Positions 26,130 through 34,392 of a DNA stretch of 64,000 nt are shown piece after piece. Below the pieces are notes generated by a model, which saw nothing but the letters and a program-made list of their open reading frames with translations, made no database searches and was not told the origin of the DNA. The stretch lies in assembly GCF_042665525.1 (NCBI RefSeq), contig NZ_JBHTCQ010000004.1:1-64000 (forward strand). Direction: 5' to 3'. Position 1 is the first letter of the stretch. Every line of letters begins with the position of its first letter. The DNA comes from Allobogoriella alba (GTDB lineage Bacteria; Actinomycetota; Actinomycetes; Actinomycetales; Actinomycetaceae). The position numbers were made by a program, and so were the translations under genes.

Positions 26130-26891
26130 CTACAGCTGCACACCACGCGTGAGGGCGCCGTCGGCGACCAGGTTGGTCCCGGTGATGAAGCTGGCCCGGC
26201 TGCTCGCGAGGAAGACGACGGCGTTCGCGATCTCCTCGGGGCGCGCCATGCGGCCGGTCGGGTTCAGCGCGAGCGCCTCGCCGAAGAACTCCGGGTCGCC
26301 GGACTCCATCGACTGCCAGACGCCGCCGTCGAAGTACGTGTTGCCGGGGCTGACGGTGTTGGCGCGGATGCTCTTGCCCGCCAGCTGGTAGGCGAGACCC
26401 TGCGTGTAGTGCACGATCGCGGCCTTGAACGTGCCGTACGGACCGGCCGCGAAGTCGATCTCCCGGCCCGAGACGCTGGAGATCGTCACGATCGACGCGG
26501 CATCGCTCTGCTCGAGGAACGGCATGGCGGCCTCGACCACGCCGACGGTGCCCATCATGTCCACCCGGTAGGAGAGCTCCCAGTTCTCGCGCGTCGGCGG
26601 GATGGCGAGCGCGCTCACGTTCGCGACCACCACGTCGACCCCGCCGAGCCGCTCCGCCGACGCCGTCACCCAGGCGGACAGCGCCTCGTGGTCCGCGACG
26701 TCCAGGGCGGTGCCGACCACGGTGCCGCCGTCGCCGCCGAGCTCGCGCTCGGTCCCGGCGACCGCGTCGGCGTCCCGGGCGCAGAACGCGACGGATGCGC
26801 CCTCGGCGAGCAGTCCGGCGACGATCGCGCGGCCGATGCCCCGCGTGCCGCCCGTCACGAGGGCCCGGCGGCCCGCCAGTCCGAGATCCAT
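26130..26891 (-). CDS. Short-chain dehydrogenase/reductase
   Basis: A 253-residue classical SDR: the cofactor motif TGGTRGIGRAI (about 14-24), NAG-like segment VVANVSALA, catalytic Ser in SIVTISSVSG and the YxxxK pair in YGTFKAAIVHY (Tyr then Lys four residues on). In the NAG position Ala/Gly are replaced by Val-Ser. The start at 26891 has gaggag upstream on the minus strand. It lies 25 bases downstream of the formamidase-like gene on the same strand, so the two probably form an operon. Substrate unknown. The 113 bases between it and the DUF222 gene hold nothing obvious. Confidence 0.88.
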   Translation of the reverse strand: MDLGLAGRRALVTGGTRGIGRAIVAGLLAEGASVAFCARDADAVAGTERELGGDGGTVVGTALDVADHEALSAWVTASAERLGGVDVVVANVSALAIPPTRENWELSYRVDMMGTVGVVEAAMPFLEQSDAASIVTISSVSGREIDFAAGPYGTFKAAIVHYTQGLAYQLAGKSIRANTVSPGNTYFDGGVWQSMESGDPEFFGEALALNPTGRMARPEEIANAVVFLASSRASFITGTNLVADGALTRGVQL

Positions 26892-26916
26892 GGTGTCTCC
26901 TCGTCCGTGGTCCTGG

Positions 26917-27930
26917 TCAGTAGGTGAACGTTCCGAGGGCAGCGGCGCGCTCCCGCAGCGAGGCGTGCACGCCGTCGTAGGCGGACGCCGCCGGGAGCAG
27001 CCGCTTGTCCACCTTGGTGACCACGGAGAAGTTCGTGTCGACCACGTTCGCCACGGGCACCTCCGCGATCTGGGTGAGCAGCTGGTAGGCGTCCAGTACA
27101 TCGAGACCGTGCAGGTCGCGGAGCCAGGCGATCATGTCGACCTGGCTCGCCCGCCAGGCGTCCTCCATCGGCCGGACGGACCCGATCGACATGAGGTGGG
27201 TGTCGTTCTCGATCCGTGGCCACCCGGCTCCGCCGCCCTTGATGAGGTCCACGATGACCGTGACGTTCATGGCGCCCTCGACGGCCGTGCCGCAGGCCTC
27301 ACCCTCGCCCTGCCGGTAGTGGCCGTCACCGAGCGAGAACAGCGCACCCTCGACGTTGACCCGGAGGTACGCGGTGGCGCCGGCCCGCATCTCCGGGGTG
27401 TCCATGTTGCCGCCGAAGGCGTCGGGCACCAGCGAGGAGCGCACCTCGCGGTCCGCCGGCGCTACGCCGACCGTCCCGAGCATGGGGTTGGCGGGCAGCG
27501 CGACCGCGAAGTCGCTGCCCTGCGCCTCGAACGTCACCGTGTGGGCGTCGCGGTCGTAGGCGTAGACCCAGGTCCGTTCCTCCAGTGCGGGCTGGAGGCT
27601 CGGGGCGAGCGGCGTGCTGGTGAGCCCGCCGAAGAACGGGATGGTCGCCGAGGCACCCCAGTCCCGGGCGGGGGTCAGGTCGACGATGTGGACCGCGAGC
27701 GTGTCGCCCGGCTCGGCGCCCTCGATCCAGAACGGACCGGTCTGCGGGTTGAGGCCGTCGCCGGTGAGCGAGGTGCTCGCATGGTCATGGACCGACCGGA
27801 TCTGGCCGCAGTACGCGTCCTCTGTCCACAAGCTCAGGACGGTCCCTGGCCGGACCCGCATCACCGGCTCGGCGCCGCCGAAGGTGAAGCCGTACTGCTC
27901 GGGTGTGGGCCGGAAGGTCACGATGCTCAT
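26917..27930 (-). CDS. Acetamidase/formamidase family protein
   Basis: A 337-residue member of the FmdA/AmdA amidohydrolase family, which hydrolyses formamide or acetamide to ammonia and the acid. Visible blocks are TEDAYCGQIRS, NPQTGPFWIEGAEPGDTLAVHI, GGNMDTPEM and the acidic FSLGDGHYRQGEGEACGTAV, all typical of the family's metal/active-site region. It is transcribed with the SDR gene and divergently from rlmC, with only 38 bases between the two start codons, so promoters overlap. The amide substrate is not readable from sequence. Confidence 0.88.
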   Translation of the reverse strand: MSIVTFRPTPEQYGFTFGGAEPVMRVRPGTVLSLWTEDAYCGQIRSVHDHASTSLTGDGLNPQTGPFWIEGAEPGDTLAVHIVDLTPARDWGASATIPFFGGLTSTPLAPSLQPALEERTWVYAYDRDAHTVTFEAQGSDFAVALPANPMLGTVGVAPADREVRSSLVPDAFGGNMDTPEMRAGATAYLRVNVEGALFSLGDGHYRQGEGEACGTAVEGAMNVTVIVDLIKGGGAGWPRIENDTHLMSIGSVRPMEDAWRASQVDMIAWLRDLHGLDVLDAYQLLTQIAEVPVANVVDTNFSVVTKVDKRLLPAASAYDGVHASLRERAAALGTFTY

Positions 27931-27968
27931 GGACCAGTCATACCGTGCCCGCGCCTATCCTCACAGGA

Positions 27969-29090
27969 GTGCGGTGCTCCTACTTCGACGCGGGCGAGTG
28001 CCGGTCCTGCACCCTGATGGGCCGGCCGTACGCCGACCAGCTGGCCGAGAAGCAGCGGCACTGTGCCGGGATCCTCGACGATCCCGGCATCGACTGGTTG
28101 CCGCCCGTCGCGAGCGCGGAGGACGGGTACCGCAACAGGGCCAAGATGGTCGTCACCGGCACCGTCGAGGCCCCACGGCTCGGGATCCTCGGCGCGGACG
28201 GCCACGGCGTGGACCTGACCGGCTGCGGCGTGTGCAGCCCGGGGCTGCGCGCCACGTTCCCGGTCCTCTCGCGATTCATCACCACCGCCCGCCTGACGCC
28301 CTACGACGTCCCTCGGCGACGCGGCGAGCTGAAGTACCTCCTGCTGACCGAGTCCCCGGACGGCCGGGTGATGCTCCGTTTCGTGCTGCGCACCGACGAG
28401 GCGCTCCCGCGGATCCGTAAGCACCTCGCCACGCTGCTCACCGAGCTGCCGCAGCTCGCCGTCGTCACCGCGAACCTGCAGCCCGAGCACAAGGCGGTCC
28501 TCGAGGGGGAGCGGGAGATCCCTCTCACGGACGCCGACTCCTTGCGCGTCCGTGCGGGCGATGTCGACCTGCACGTGCTGCCAAAGAGCTTCTTCCAGAC
28601 CAACACCGCCATCGCGAGCGCGCTGTACCGGCAGGGCCGTGACTGGATCCGGGAGGTCGCCCCGGCGACCGTGTGGGACCTGTACTGCGGCGTCGGCGGC
28701 TTCGCGCTGCACGGCGCGGGACCGGGAAGGACGGTCACCGGCATCGAGATCAGCCCCGAGGCGATCACCGCGGCCGAGCGGTCTCGCGACGCGGCCCGGT
28801 TGACCGGGGTCAGCTTCGTCGCAGGCGACGCGACGGCGTACGCCGTCGCGGCCCCCACCCCACCCGATCTCGTCGTGGTCAACCCGCCTCGGCGCGGCAT
28901 CGGTCCCGAGCTGAGCGGGTGGCTCGAGACCTCGGGCGTTCGCCACGTCATCTACTCCAGCTGCTACGCCCCCTCGCTCGGCCGCGACCTGGCGGCCATG
29001 CCGTCGCTGCGGCCCCGTAAGGCGCGGTTGCTGGACATGTTCCCGCAGACGCGACACTACGAGGTCATCACGCTGCTCGAACGCGGCTGA
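27969..29090 (+). CDS. rlmC: 23S rRNA (uracil-C5)-methyltransferase RlmC-like
   Basis: A SAM-dependent uracil-C5 methyltransferase of the TrmA/RlmC/RlmD group, 373 residues. It begins with iron-sulfur cysteines (Cys3, Cys11, Cys14 and a later KQRHC), lacks a TRAM domain, and has the SAM-binding DLYCGVGGFALH, FFQTN, the NPPRRGIG motif and the catalytic Cys in IYSSCYAP. The N-terminus CSYFDAGECRSCTLM is the RlmC signature. GTG 27969 is chosen because it gives that N-terminus and lies 7 bases after a -10-like tatcct (27956-27961), which would make the message leaderless. Assignment to U747 of 23S rRNA follows RlmC. Confidence 0.9.
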   Translation: MRCSYFDAGECRSCTLMGRPYADQLAEKQRHCAGILDDPGIDWLPPVASAEDGYRNRAKMVVTGTVEAPRLGILGADGHGVDLTGCGVCSPGLRATFPVLSRFITTARLTPYDVPRRRGELKYLLLTESPDGRVMLRFVLRTDEALPRIRKHLATLLTELPQLAVVTANLQPEHKAVLEGEREIPLTDADSLRVRAGDVDLHVLPKSFFQTNTAIASALYRQGRDWIREVAPATVWDLYCGVGGFALHGAGPGRTVTGIEISPEAITAAERSRDAARLTGVSFVAGDATAYAVAAPTPPDLVVVNPPRRGIGPELSGWLETSGVRHVIYSSCYAPSLGRDLAAMPSLRPRKARLLDMFPQTRHYEVITLLERG

Positions 29091-29109
29091 TGCAGCAGGA
29101 TCAGACGGC

Positions 29110-30393
29110 TCAGATCCGCGTGGTGCGCATGCCGGCCGCGAGCCGGTCACGCTCCGACCGCACCGCGGCCCGCAAGAACCAGGCACCGAGCACACTGACC
29201 GCACCGCCGACCACCATCGCGACCGCCGTCGAGAGGACCTCGGCCGTCCAGCCGAGCACGGGTGAGGCGACGGCGAACGCCGCGAACCCGGTCATCGACG
29301 CCATGGACAGCACAGTCGCGCGGGTCCGCGCACTGGACTCGCGGTGCAGGAGGGTGCGCACCAACGGCCCGCCGGTCCCGTGCAACCCGTACGTCACCAG
29401 ATAGGCGGCCACGAGCGCGGCTGGGCCGGCGGCCAGGCCCATCCAGACCGCGGCCAAACCGTGCATGATCCGGGTCACCACAGCGGCGCGCGCGACGCCC
29501 CACCGCCGGGCGGCCAACGCGCCGAGCGCCGAGCCGCCGGCGAAGACGGCCCATCCGGCAGACGCGACGGGGCCCATCAGAACGCCAGCCTGCTCCTCAC
29601 TCCCGACCAGCTCGGCGAGCCGGATCGGCTGGAAGGACTCCATGACGACCATCGCCACCGACCAGAGGGCCTCCACGAGCAGCAGACCGCGCAGCACCCG
29701 GTTGGTCCGTGCGAGCTGCACGCCCTCCGCCACCACGGACGGCGCGGCGCGCGCCGAGTCAACAGCCGCTCGAACCCGCGACGGTGCCGGCTCGCCGGTC
29801 TCCGCACGCGCCTCCTTGAGAAGCACACCGACCATGATCAGATGGACGATCGCCAGGGCCGTGTACACGGCGAAGGGGAGGGTCAGGGCCGACCAGGCGC
29901 GCAGCGGATGCCACCAGACCAGCCCACCCGATACCAAGGCACCGAGCGCCATCGACACCCCGAGGACGGTGCCCTGGTGCGCAAGAGTGCGATCCACGTC
30001 GGCGCCCGGTCTCCTGGCATGCACCGCGTCCACGAACCAGGCCTCGAGAGGGCCGGAGTCGAGTGCCCGGAAGACGCCCATGGCGGCCGAGGCCACGGCG
30101 AACATCCAGAACGAGCTCGCCACCACAAAGAGTCCGGCGGCCACGACCTGGACGGCCGCCGCGACGATAAGCACCGGACGGCGGCCGAGCGCGTCGGCAA
30201 TCCCTCCGGTCGGGAGTTCGAGGGCGAACACCACCAGCCCGGTCACGGACGCGAGTGTCATGGTCTCCGCGATCGACAGCCCACGCTCGAGCGGAAGCAG
30301 GGTGATGGCTGCGACCACGAGTCCGACGGGGAACCACCGGGTCGCGGTGAGGAGCAGCAGAATCCTTCGGGCAGCACCCGGGGAGAGGTTCAC
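29110..30393 (-). CDS. MFS transporter, probable drug efflux
   Basis: A 427-residue major facilitator protein with about 12 hydrophobic segments. The loop between helices 2 and 3 contains GGIADALGRRPVLI, the MFS motif A of antiporters. It starts at GTG 30393, which overlaps the stop of the ArsR-type regulator (GTGA), so regulator and transporter are one transcript. Regulation by that regulator is likely, with the 13-bp repeat array upstream as its site. Substrate unknown. The gene ends convergently with rlmC, 19 bases apart. Confidence 0.87.
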   Translation of the reverse strand: MNLSPGAARRILLLLTATRWFPVGLVVAAITLLPLERGLSIAETMTLASVTGLVVFALELPTGGIADALGRRPVLIVAAAVQVVAAGLFVVASSFWMFAVASAAMGVFRALDSGPLEAWFVDAVHARRPGADVDRTLAHQGTVLGVSMALGALVSGGLVWWHPLRAWSALTLPFAVYTALAIVHLIMVGVLLKEARAETGEPAPSRVRAAVDSARAAPSVVAEGVQLARTNRVLRGLLLVEALWSVAMVVMESFQPIRLAELVGSEEQAGVLMGPVASAGWAVFAGGSALGALAARRWGVARAAVVTRIMHGLAAVWMGLAAGPAALVAAYLVTYGLHGTGGPLVRTLLHRESSARTRATVLSMASMTGFAAFAVASPVLGWTAEVLSTAVAMVVGGAVSVLGAWFLRAAVRSERDRLAAGMRTTRI

Positions 30394-31013
30394 CGGCCCG
30401 TGTCCGGTGGCACCTCGCACCCGGAGACGTCCTGCGCAGGGGCGTCCTCTGGTACGTCGTCCGGGTCCACGGGGAAGGCGAAGCGCCACAGGTGGATCCG
30501 CCTCGCGCGCGGGTCGCCGGCGCCCGCGCTCGCGTACCTGGCCACGACGGCCGCCAGCTCGTCCTGCAGCTGTGCTGCCTGCTCAGGTGTCACCTCGACC
30601 CAGGAGTCGCTCATCCCGGTCACGTCCTGCCACCCGCCGGGCCAGTCCTCGGCAACGTCGAGCCACCGCGTGTAGGAGACGTCGAACTGGCGGTGGTAGT
30701 CGCGCACCAGCCACCCCAGCGCTGTCCGGGCGTCCTCGTCCTCGGCGAAGGCCGAGTTCGCCCAGCCGTGGCTCTCCGTGGTCGCCCGCCACACACGTTC
30801 CTTGCCGCGACCGCCCCCGGCGTCCTCGACCAGACCGACGGACTCGAGCCGACGCAGGTGGTAGCTGGTGGCACCAGTGTTGGTGCCGAGCTCCCGTGCC
30901 AGGGCAGTCGCAGAGCCTGATCCCCTCCGCCGTAGCGCCGCGAGGAGGCGAGACCGGAGGGGATGGGCGAGGACCCGGACCGATTCGGCGGTGAGCTCGA
31001 GATGCGACGGCAC
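30390..31013 (-). CDS. ArsR-type winged-helix regulator
   Basis: A 207-residue protein with an N-terminal winged helix (about 8-80): VRVLAHPLRSRLLAALRRRG, then the recognition helix TNTGATSYHLRRLESVGLV and wing GKERVWRAT. This layout fits ArsR-like regulators acting on DNA as dimers. The C-terminal 120 residues hold a helical region with YHRQFDVSYTRWLDVAEDW, seen in a subgroup of drug-efflux regulators. The start is GTG 31013. It is co-transcribed with the MFS gene; three direct repeats lie immediately upstream and would place the protein on its own promoter. Confidence 0.86.
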   Translation of the reverse strand: MPSHLELTAESVRVLAHPLRSRLLAALRRRGSGSATALARELGTNTGATSYHLRRLESVGLVEDAGGGRGKERVWRATTESHGWANSAFAEDEDARTALGWLVRDYHRQFDVSYTRWLDVAEDWPGGWQDVTGMSDSWVEVTPEQAAQLQDELAAVVARYASAGAGDPRARRIHLWRFAFPVDPDDVPEDAPAQDVSGCEVPPDTGR

Positions 31014-31024
31014 GCGTGCACACT

Positions 31025-31063
31025 AGTTGTGCACAACAGTTATGCACAAGAGTTCTGCACGCA
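31025..31063 (-). promoter_or_regulatory. Three 13-bp direct repeats, candidate operator of the ArsR/MFS operon
   Basis: Contiguous 13-mers on the plus strand: agttgtgcacaac (31025-31037), agttatgcacaag (31038-31050) and agttctgcacgca (31051-31063). The first contains the perfect palindrome ttgtgcacaa; the second differs at one position of it. The array is 12 bases upstream of the regulator start, filling the 63-base gap to the nucleoside hydrolase gene, and is AT-richer than its surroundings. Confidence 0.65.
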
Positions 31064-31076
31064 CGATGGTGGTGCG

Positions 31077-32000
31077 CTACGGCGCTCCGACGACGTCGAC
31101 GTACCGGCGAACGAGCGCGGGAGCGTCGACCGCGGTCGCCACCCCGACCCGCGGCCAGGGTGCGCGTTCGTCGGCCTCGTGCCGCCGATCACGCCGGTCG
31201 GCGAGGGTCATGCCACGGGTCGGGCCGGATCGAGTGTCGACCATCAGCGGCATCGGCTCCCAGGTGACCGCGTCCGCGTCGAGGTCGGCGACCACGCCGG
31301 CGTCACCCAGGTAGGCCCGCCCAGAGGGCCCGGTGCGGGCGAGTCCGTCCAAGACCTCGCCGGCCAGCCGGCCGGCCACGGACGACCCGGCCCGCAGCGC
31401 CGCGATCGCCGCGTCGTCGGGCGACGGCTCGTAGAACACGTCGAGCCCGTACATCCGGACCGGCCACGGGGCCGACATGACGACCGCGGCCGCCTCCGGA
31501 TCCGCCCACACGTTGAACTCCGCCGCCGGTGTGACGTTCCCGGCGCCGACGCTTCCGGCCATGAGTCGAACCTCGGCGACGTGCTCGACCACCTCCGGAT
31601 AGGTCCGGACCAGGAGCGCAAGGTTCGTCAGGGGCGCGAGCCCGACGAGCACCGGAGCCTTCGCGGCCAGGATCGTCTCGCGCAGCAGCTCGACGGCGTG
31701 CCGCCCGTCCAGCCGGGCCGGTTCGCCGGGCGGGACCACACCAGCCAGTCCGTCCGTCCCGTGCACCGCCGCGGCGTGCCGCGGCTCGGTGAGCAGCGGA
31801 CGGTCCGCTCCGGCCGCCACCGGCACGACAGCGCCGAGCGCACCGATCAGACCGGTCGTGTTCGCCACCACGCGGTCCAGGCCGACGTTGCCCGCCACGC
31901 ACGTGACGGCCCGCACGTGCAGGTCCGGGCTGCGCAACGCGTACAGCAGCGCCAGCGCATCATCGGTGCCGGTGTCGACGTCGAGGATCACCTCGCGCAC
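31077..32000 (-). CDS. Nucleoside hydrolase (inosine-uridine preferring family)
   Basis: A 307-residue nucleoside N-ribohydrolase, which splits nucleosides into base and ribose for salvage. The calcium-binding signature DVDTGTDDALALL begins at residue 7; GLAPLTNLALLV and AEFNVWADPEAA, both with family ligands, follow. The C-terminal metal ligand region is weaker: the usual His near WDPLA is replaced by LGDAGVVADLDADAV, where an Asp precedes ALA-like residues. The start is GTG 32000. It is on the same strand as the transglutaminase-DUF58-MoxR genes, 28 bases downstream, but functionally unrelated. Base specificity cannot be read. Confidence 0.87.
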   Translation of the reverse strand: MREVILDVDTGTDDALALLYALRSPDLHVRAVTCVAGNVGLDRVVANTTGLIGALGAVVPVAAGADRPLLTEPRHAAAVHGTDGLAGVVPPGEPARLDGRHAVELLRETILAAKAPVLVGLAPLTNLALLVRTYPEVVEHVAEVRLMAGSVGAGNVTPAAEFNVWADPEAAAVVMSAPWPVRMYGLDVFYEPSPDDAAIAALRAGSSVAGRLAGEVLDGLARTGPSGRAYLGDAGVVADLDADAVTWEPMPLMVDTRSGPTRGMTLADRRDRRHEADERAPWPRVGVATAVDAPALVRRYVDVVGAP

Positions 32001-32028
32001 GTCACGCTCCTCTCTGTCGCCACTGCTG

Positions 32029-34392
32029 TCACCCGCGACGGAGCCGCGTGGTCCGGTCGGCGGCGCGGACGAGGAGCCCGAGCCGGTCGCCGATCGCCTT
32101 CAGCGCCTCGCGGCCGCTCCGCGGCCAGAGTGCCACAGCGATCCGCTCCCGCCGGGCCAGTTGCGTCCGGGCCGCGTGCAGCACCGTGCGCACGTCTCGT
32201 GCCATCGCACCGTCCGCGGTCTCACCGGCGTCGGTCACCGGCGCGTACCGGGCGCGCTCGACGCGGGCGACCACCCGCTCCAGGGCCGACTTCTCGTCAC
32301 CTGCGAGCCCTGCCCGCCGGGCGTAGTGTGCGCCGGCGCGCCGCGGCGTCGCGCCGCCGGGCATCGGCACACCCAGGTCGTCCAACGAGTCGACGAGGAA
32401 CCGCCACTCGCCCTCGGTCCGTCCCGCAGCGTCACGGGCGGACCTCCGCCGCGCGGTACGACGCAGCCGACCCGCGGTCGGGACCACCAGGAGCACGGCG
32501 GTGATCGCCGCCATCGCGATCACCGCCGGTCCCGCGATGCGTCCGGCCCGCTCCGTCCAGGACGGCACGGGCGCGGCGACGTCGGTCTGCTCCTGCGTCG
32601 GGATCTCCGCCGGCGCCTCTGCGGTCGGCCCGGGGGTCGTCTCCGGCGCCGGCAGCGGCGCGGCGATGTCCGCATCCGTGAGGTAGAGCGGCGCGGTCCC
32701 TGTCCGGACCGCGGGGGTCGGTTCGAACCGTGTCCAGCCCAGCCCGCTGATGTACAGCTCCGGCCAGGCATGCGCGTCCGCGGCAACCACGACGTACGAC
32801 CCGTCGTCCTGCTCGGCACCCGGCAGGAAGCCCAGTGCCAGGCGAGCGGGGATGCCGGCCGCGCGCGCCATCATGACCATGGCGGTCGCGTAGTGCGTGC
32901 AGTACCCGACCTTCGTGGTGAGGAAGTGCGTGATCGGGTCGTACTCCGGGTCCGTCATGTCCTCCGGCGCGGCGCTGTCCGGACTCGCCGGCGCGATCGG
33001 TGCCGGGGCGGCAAGGGTGAGGGAATAGCGGAAGTCCGGTCCACGCAGATGGGACTGGATCTCCCGCGCCACCATGAGCTCGTTCGCGGCAATCTCGGGC
33101 TCCGCGTCCTCCAGCACCTCGCCGAGCTCGTCCAGGACCACGTCACGCGACGTCGGGTCCACCCGCAGCAGGTCGGGCTCGACCGTGCCGGCCGCCGGGC
33201 CGACCCCTACGTCGTCGGGCAGATGCCCCTCGACCTCGGCGAACGTGGCCTCGTACGAACCGGGCCGCCGGGCGACCCTCACGGCCCCGGTGCGCTCGTC
33301 CTCCTCCCACTCGATGTCGCCGAAGTCGGCCTCGACAAGCGGGTACGGGACGGCGACCTGCGGCGCCCCGAGGCCGTTCGCGAGCACGGTGATCGCGTGC
33401 GCGCCGCGCTCGACGTCGTCACGTTCCACGAGGGAGTCCGGTCCTTCGTGCGGCTCGTCCTGCTGCCCGGTCGGCCACCACTGGCCACCGGCGTACCGGT
33501 GCGAGGCGACCACCCGCAGCGGCGTGACCTCGTCCTCGGCCCGGTACCGCAGCACCGGACGTTGGCTGCGGTCCCTCAGGTCCGCGGCGAGGTCGAAGGA
33601 CTCGGTGAACTGGACCAGGGAGCTGCCGCTCGACGCCGACCCCAGACCTTGGAGGACCGCGCGCGGTGCGAGGTGAGGGACGAGACCGGCGAGCACCACC
33701 GCCAGCACCACGCTGCCGGCCCCGAGGCTCGTGGCCCACCGACGGTGCCCGCCGCTCGGGCTCGCCGCCTCGTCGCCCGGGAGCGGCGCGGGTGCTGCCC
33801 GGCGTCGGGTGGCCCAGGCCCGGGCGGCGAGCAGACTCTGCCGCGCCATGAGCAGCAGCCACGCGCCTGCCGCGCCGAGGAAGTACAGCGGGTGCAGCGG
33901 TTCGCCGGTCCCGGACGCGCCGAACACCAGGGCCAGGACCAACGGCATCCCGGCCAGAGCGGGGGAGCGCAGCGTCACCGCGAGCGCGTCGACGGCCCAC
34001 CCCACCCCGACCATCGACGCGGCCACGATGAACGCCAGGCCCGGCCTCTCCGGTGCCGGAACCGTCTCGGTGCGGATGGTCTCCGCGCCGGCGAGCACCA
34101 GGTCCCCGGCCGCCGCCAGCGACGCCTGCCACGGGAGCCCGAGGACGAGCGTCTGCGGCACGAACACCCAGGCCAACGCGGTCCAGCCGGCGAGCATGGG
34201 CACCACCAGGACCACCAGCTGCGGCAGACGAAGCCCGCGCGCGAGCGACCCGGTCACCGCGACGGCGACGAGACCCGGCAGCATCTGCCAGACCCAGCCG
34301 CTGCCGTCGAGGAGGAGCTGCACCGGCCAGCTCGCGACGACGGTCGCGACCATGGCCAGAAGTGCCTCCCGCCACGCGCTGCGCGCGAGCAT
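32029..34392 (-). CDS. TgpA-type membrane transglutaminase-like protein (DUF3488)
   Basis: A 787-residue membrane protein. About six hydrophobic segments fill residues 8-220, followed by an extracytoplasmic region with a transglutaminase core: Cys498 in VGYCTHYATAMVMMARAAGI and His541 in ADAHAWPELYISGLGW, followed by RFEPTPA, where Glu stands at the usual Asp position, as in many TgpA proteins. A Pro/Thr-rich stretch, one further membrane helix (about 635-655) and a cytoplasmic tail with a DUF4129-like segment end the protein. Its ATG overlaps the DUF58 stop. With DUF58 and MoxR it forms the conserved triad thought to act on cell-surface proteins or envelope assembly. Confidence 0.88.
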   Translation of the reverse strand: MLARSAWREALLAMVATVVASWPVQLLLDGSGWVWQMLPGLVAVAVTGSLARGLRLPQLVVLVVPMLAGWTALAWVFVPQTLVLGLPWQASLAAAGDLVLAGAETIRTETVPAPERPGLAFIVAASMVGVGWAVDALAVTLRSPALAGMPLVLALVFGASGTGEPLHPLYFLGAAGAWLLLMARQSLLAARAWATRRRAAPAPLPGDEAASPSGGHRRWATSLGAGSVVLAVVLAGLVPHLAPRAVLQGLGSASSGSSLVQFTESFDLAADLRDRSQRPVLRYRAEDEVTPLRVVASHRYAGGQWWPTGQQDEPHEGPDSLVERDDVERGAHAITVLANGLGAPQVAVPYPLVEADFGDIEWEEDERTGAVRVARRPGSYEATFAEVEGHLPDDVGVGPAAGTVEPDLLRVDPTSRDVVLDELGEVLEDAEPEIAANELMVAREIQSHLRGPDFRYSLTLAAPAPIAPASPDSAAPEDMTDPEYDPITHFLTTKVGYCTHYATAMVMMARAAGIPARLALGFLPGAEQDDGSYVVVAADAHAWPELYISGLGWTRFEPTPAVRTGTAPLYLTDADIAAPLPAPETTPGPTAEAPAEIPTQEQTDVAAPVPSWTERAGRIAGPAVIAMAAITAVLLVVPTAGRLRRTARRRSARDAAGRTEGEWRFLVDSLDDLGVPMPGGATPRRAGAHYARRAGLAGDEKSALERVVARVERARYAPVTDAGETADGAMARDVRTVLHAARTQLARRERIAVALWPRSGREALKAIGDRLGLLVRAADRTTRLRRG

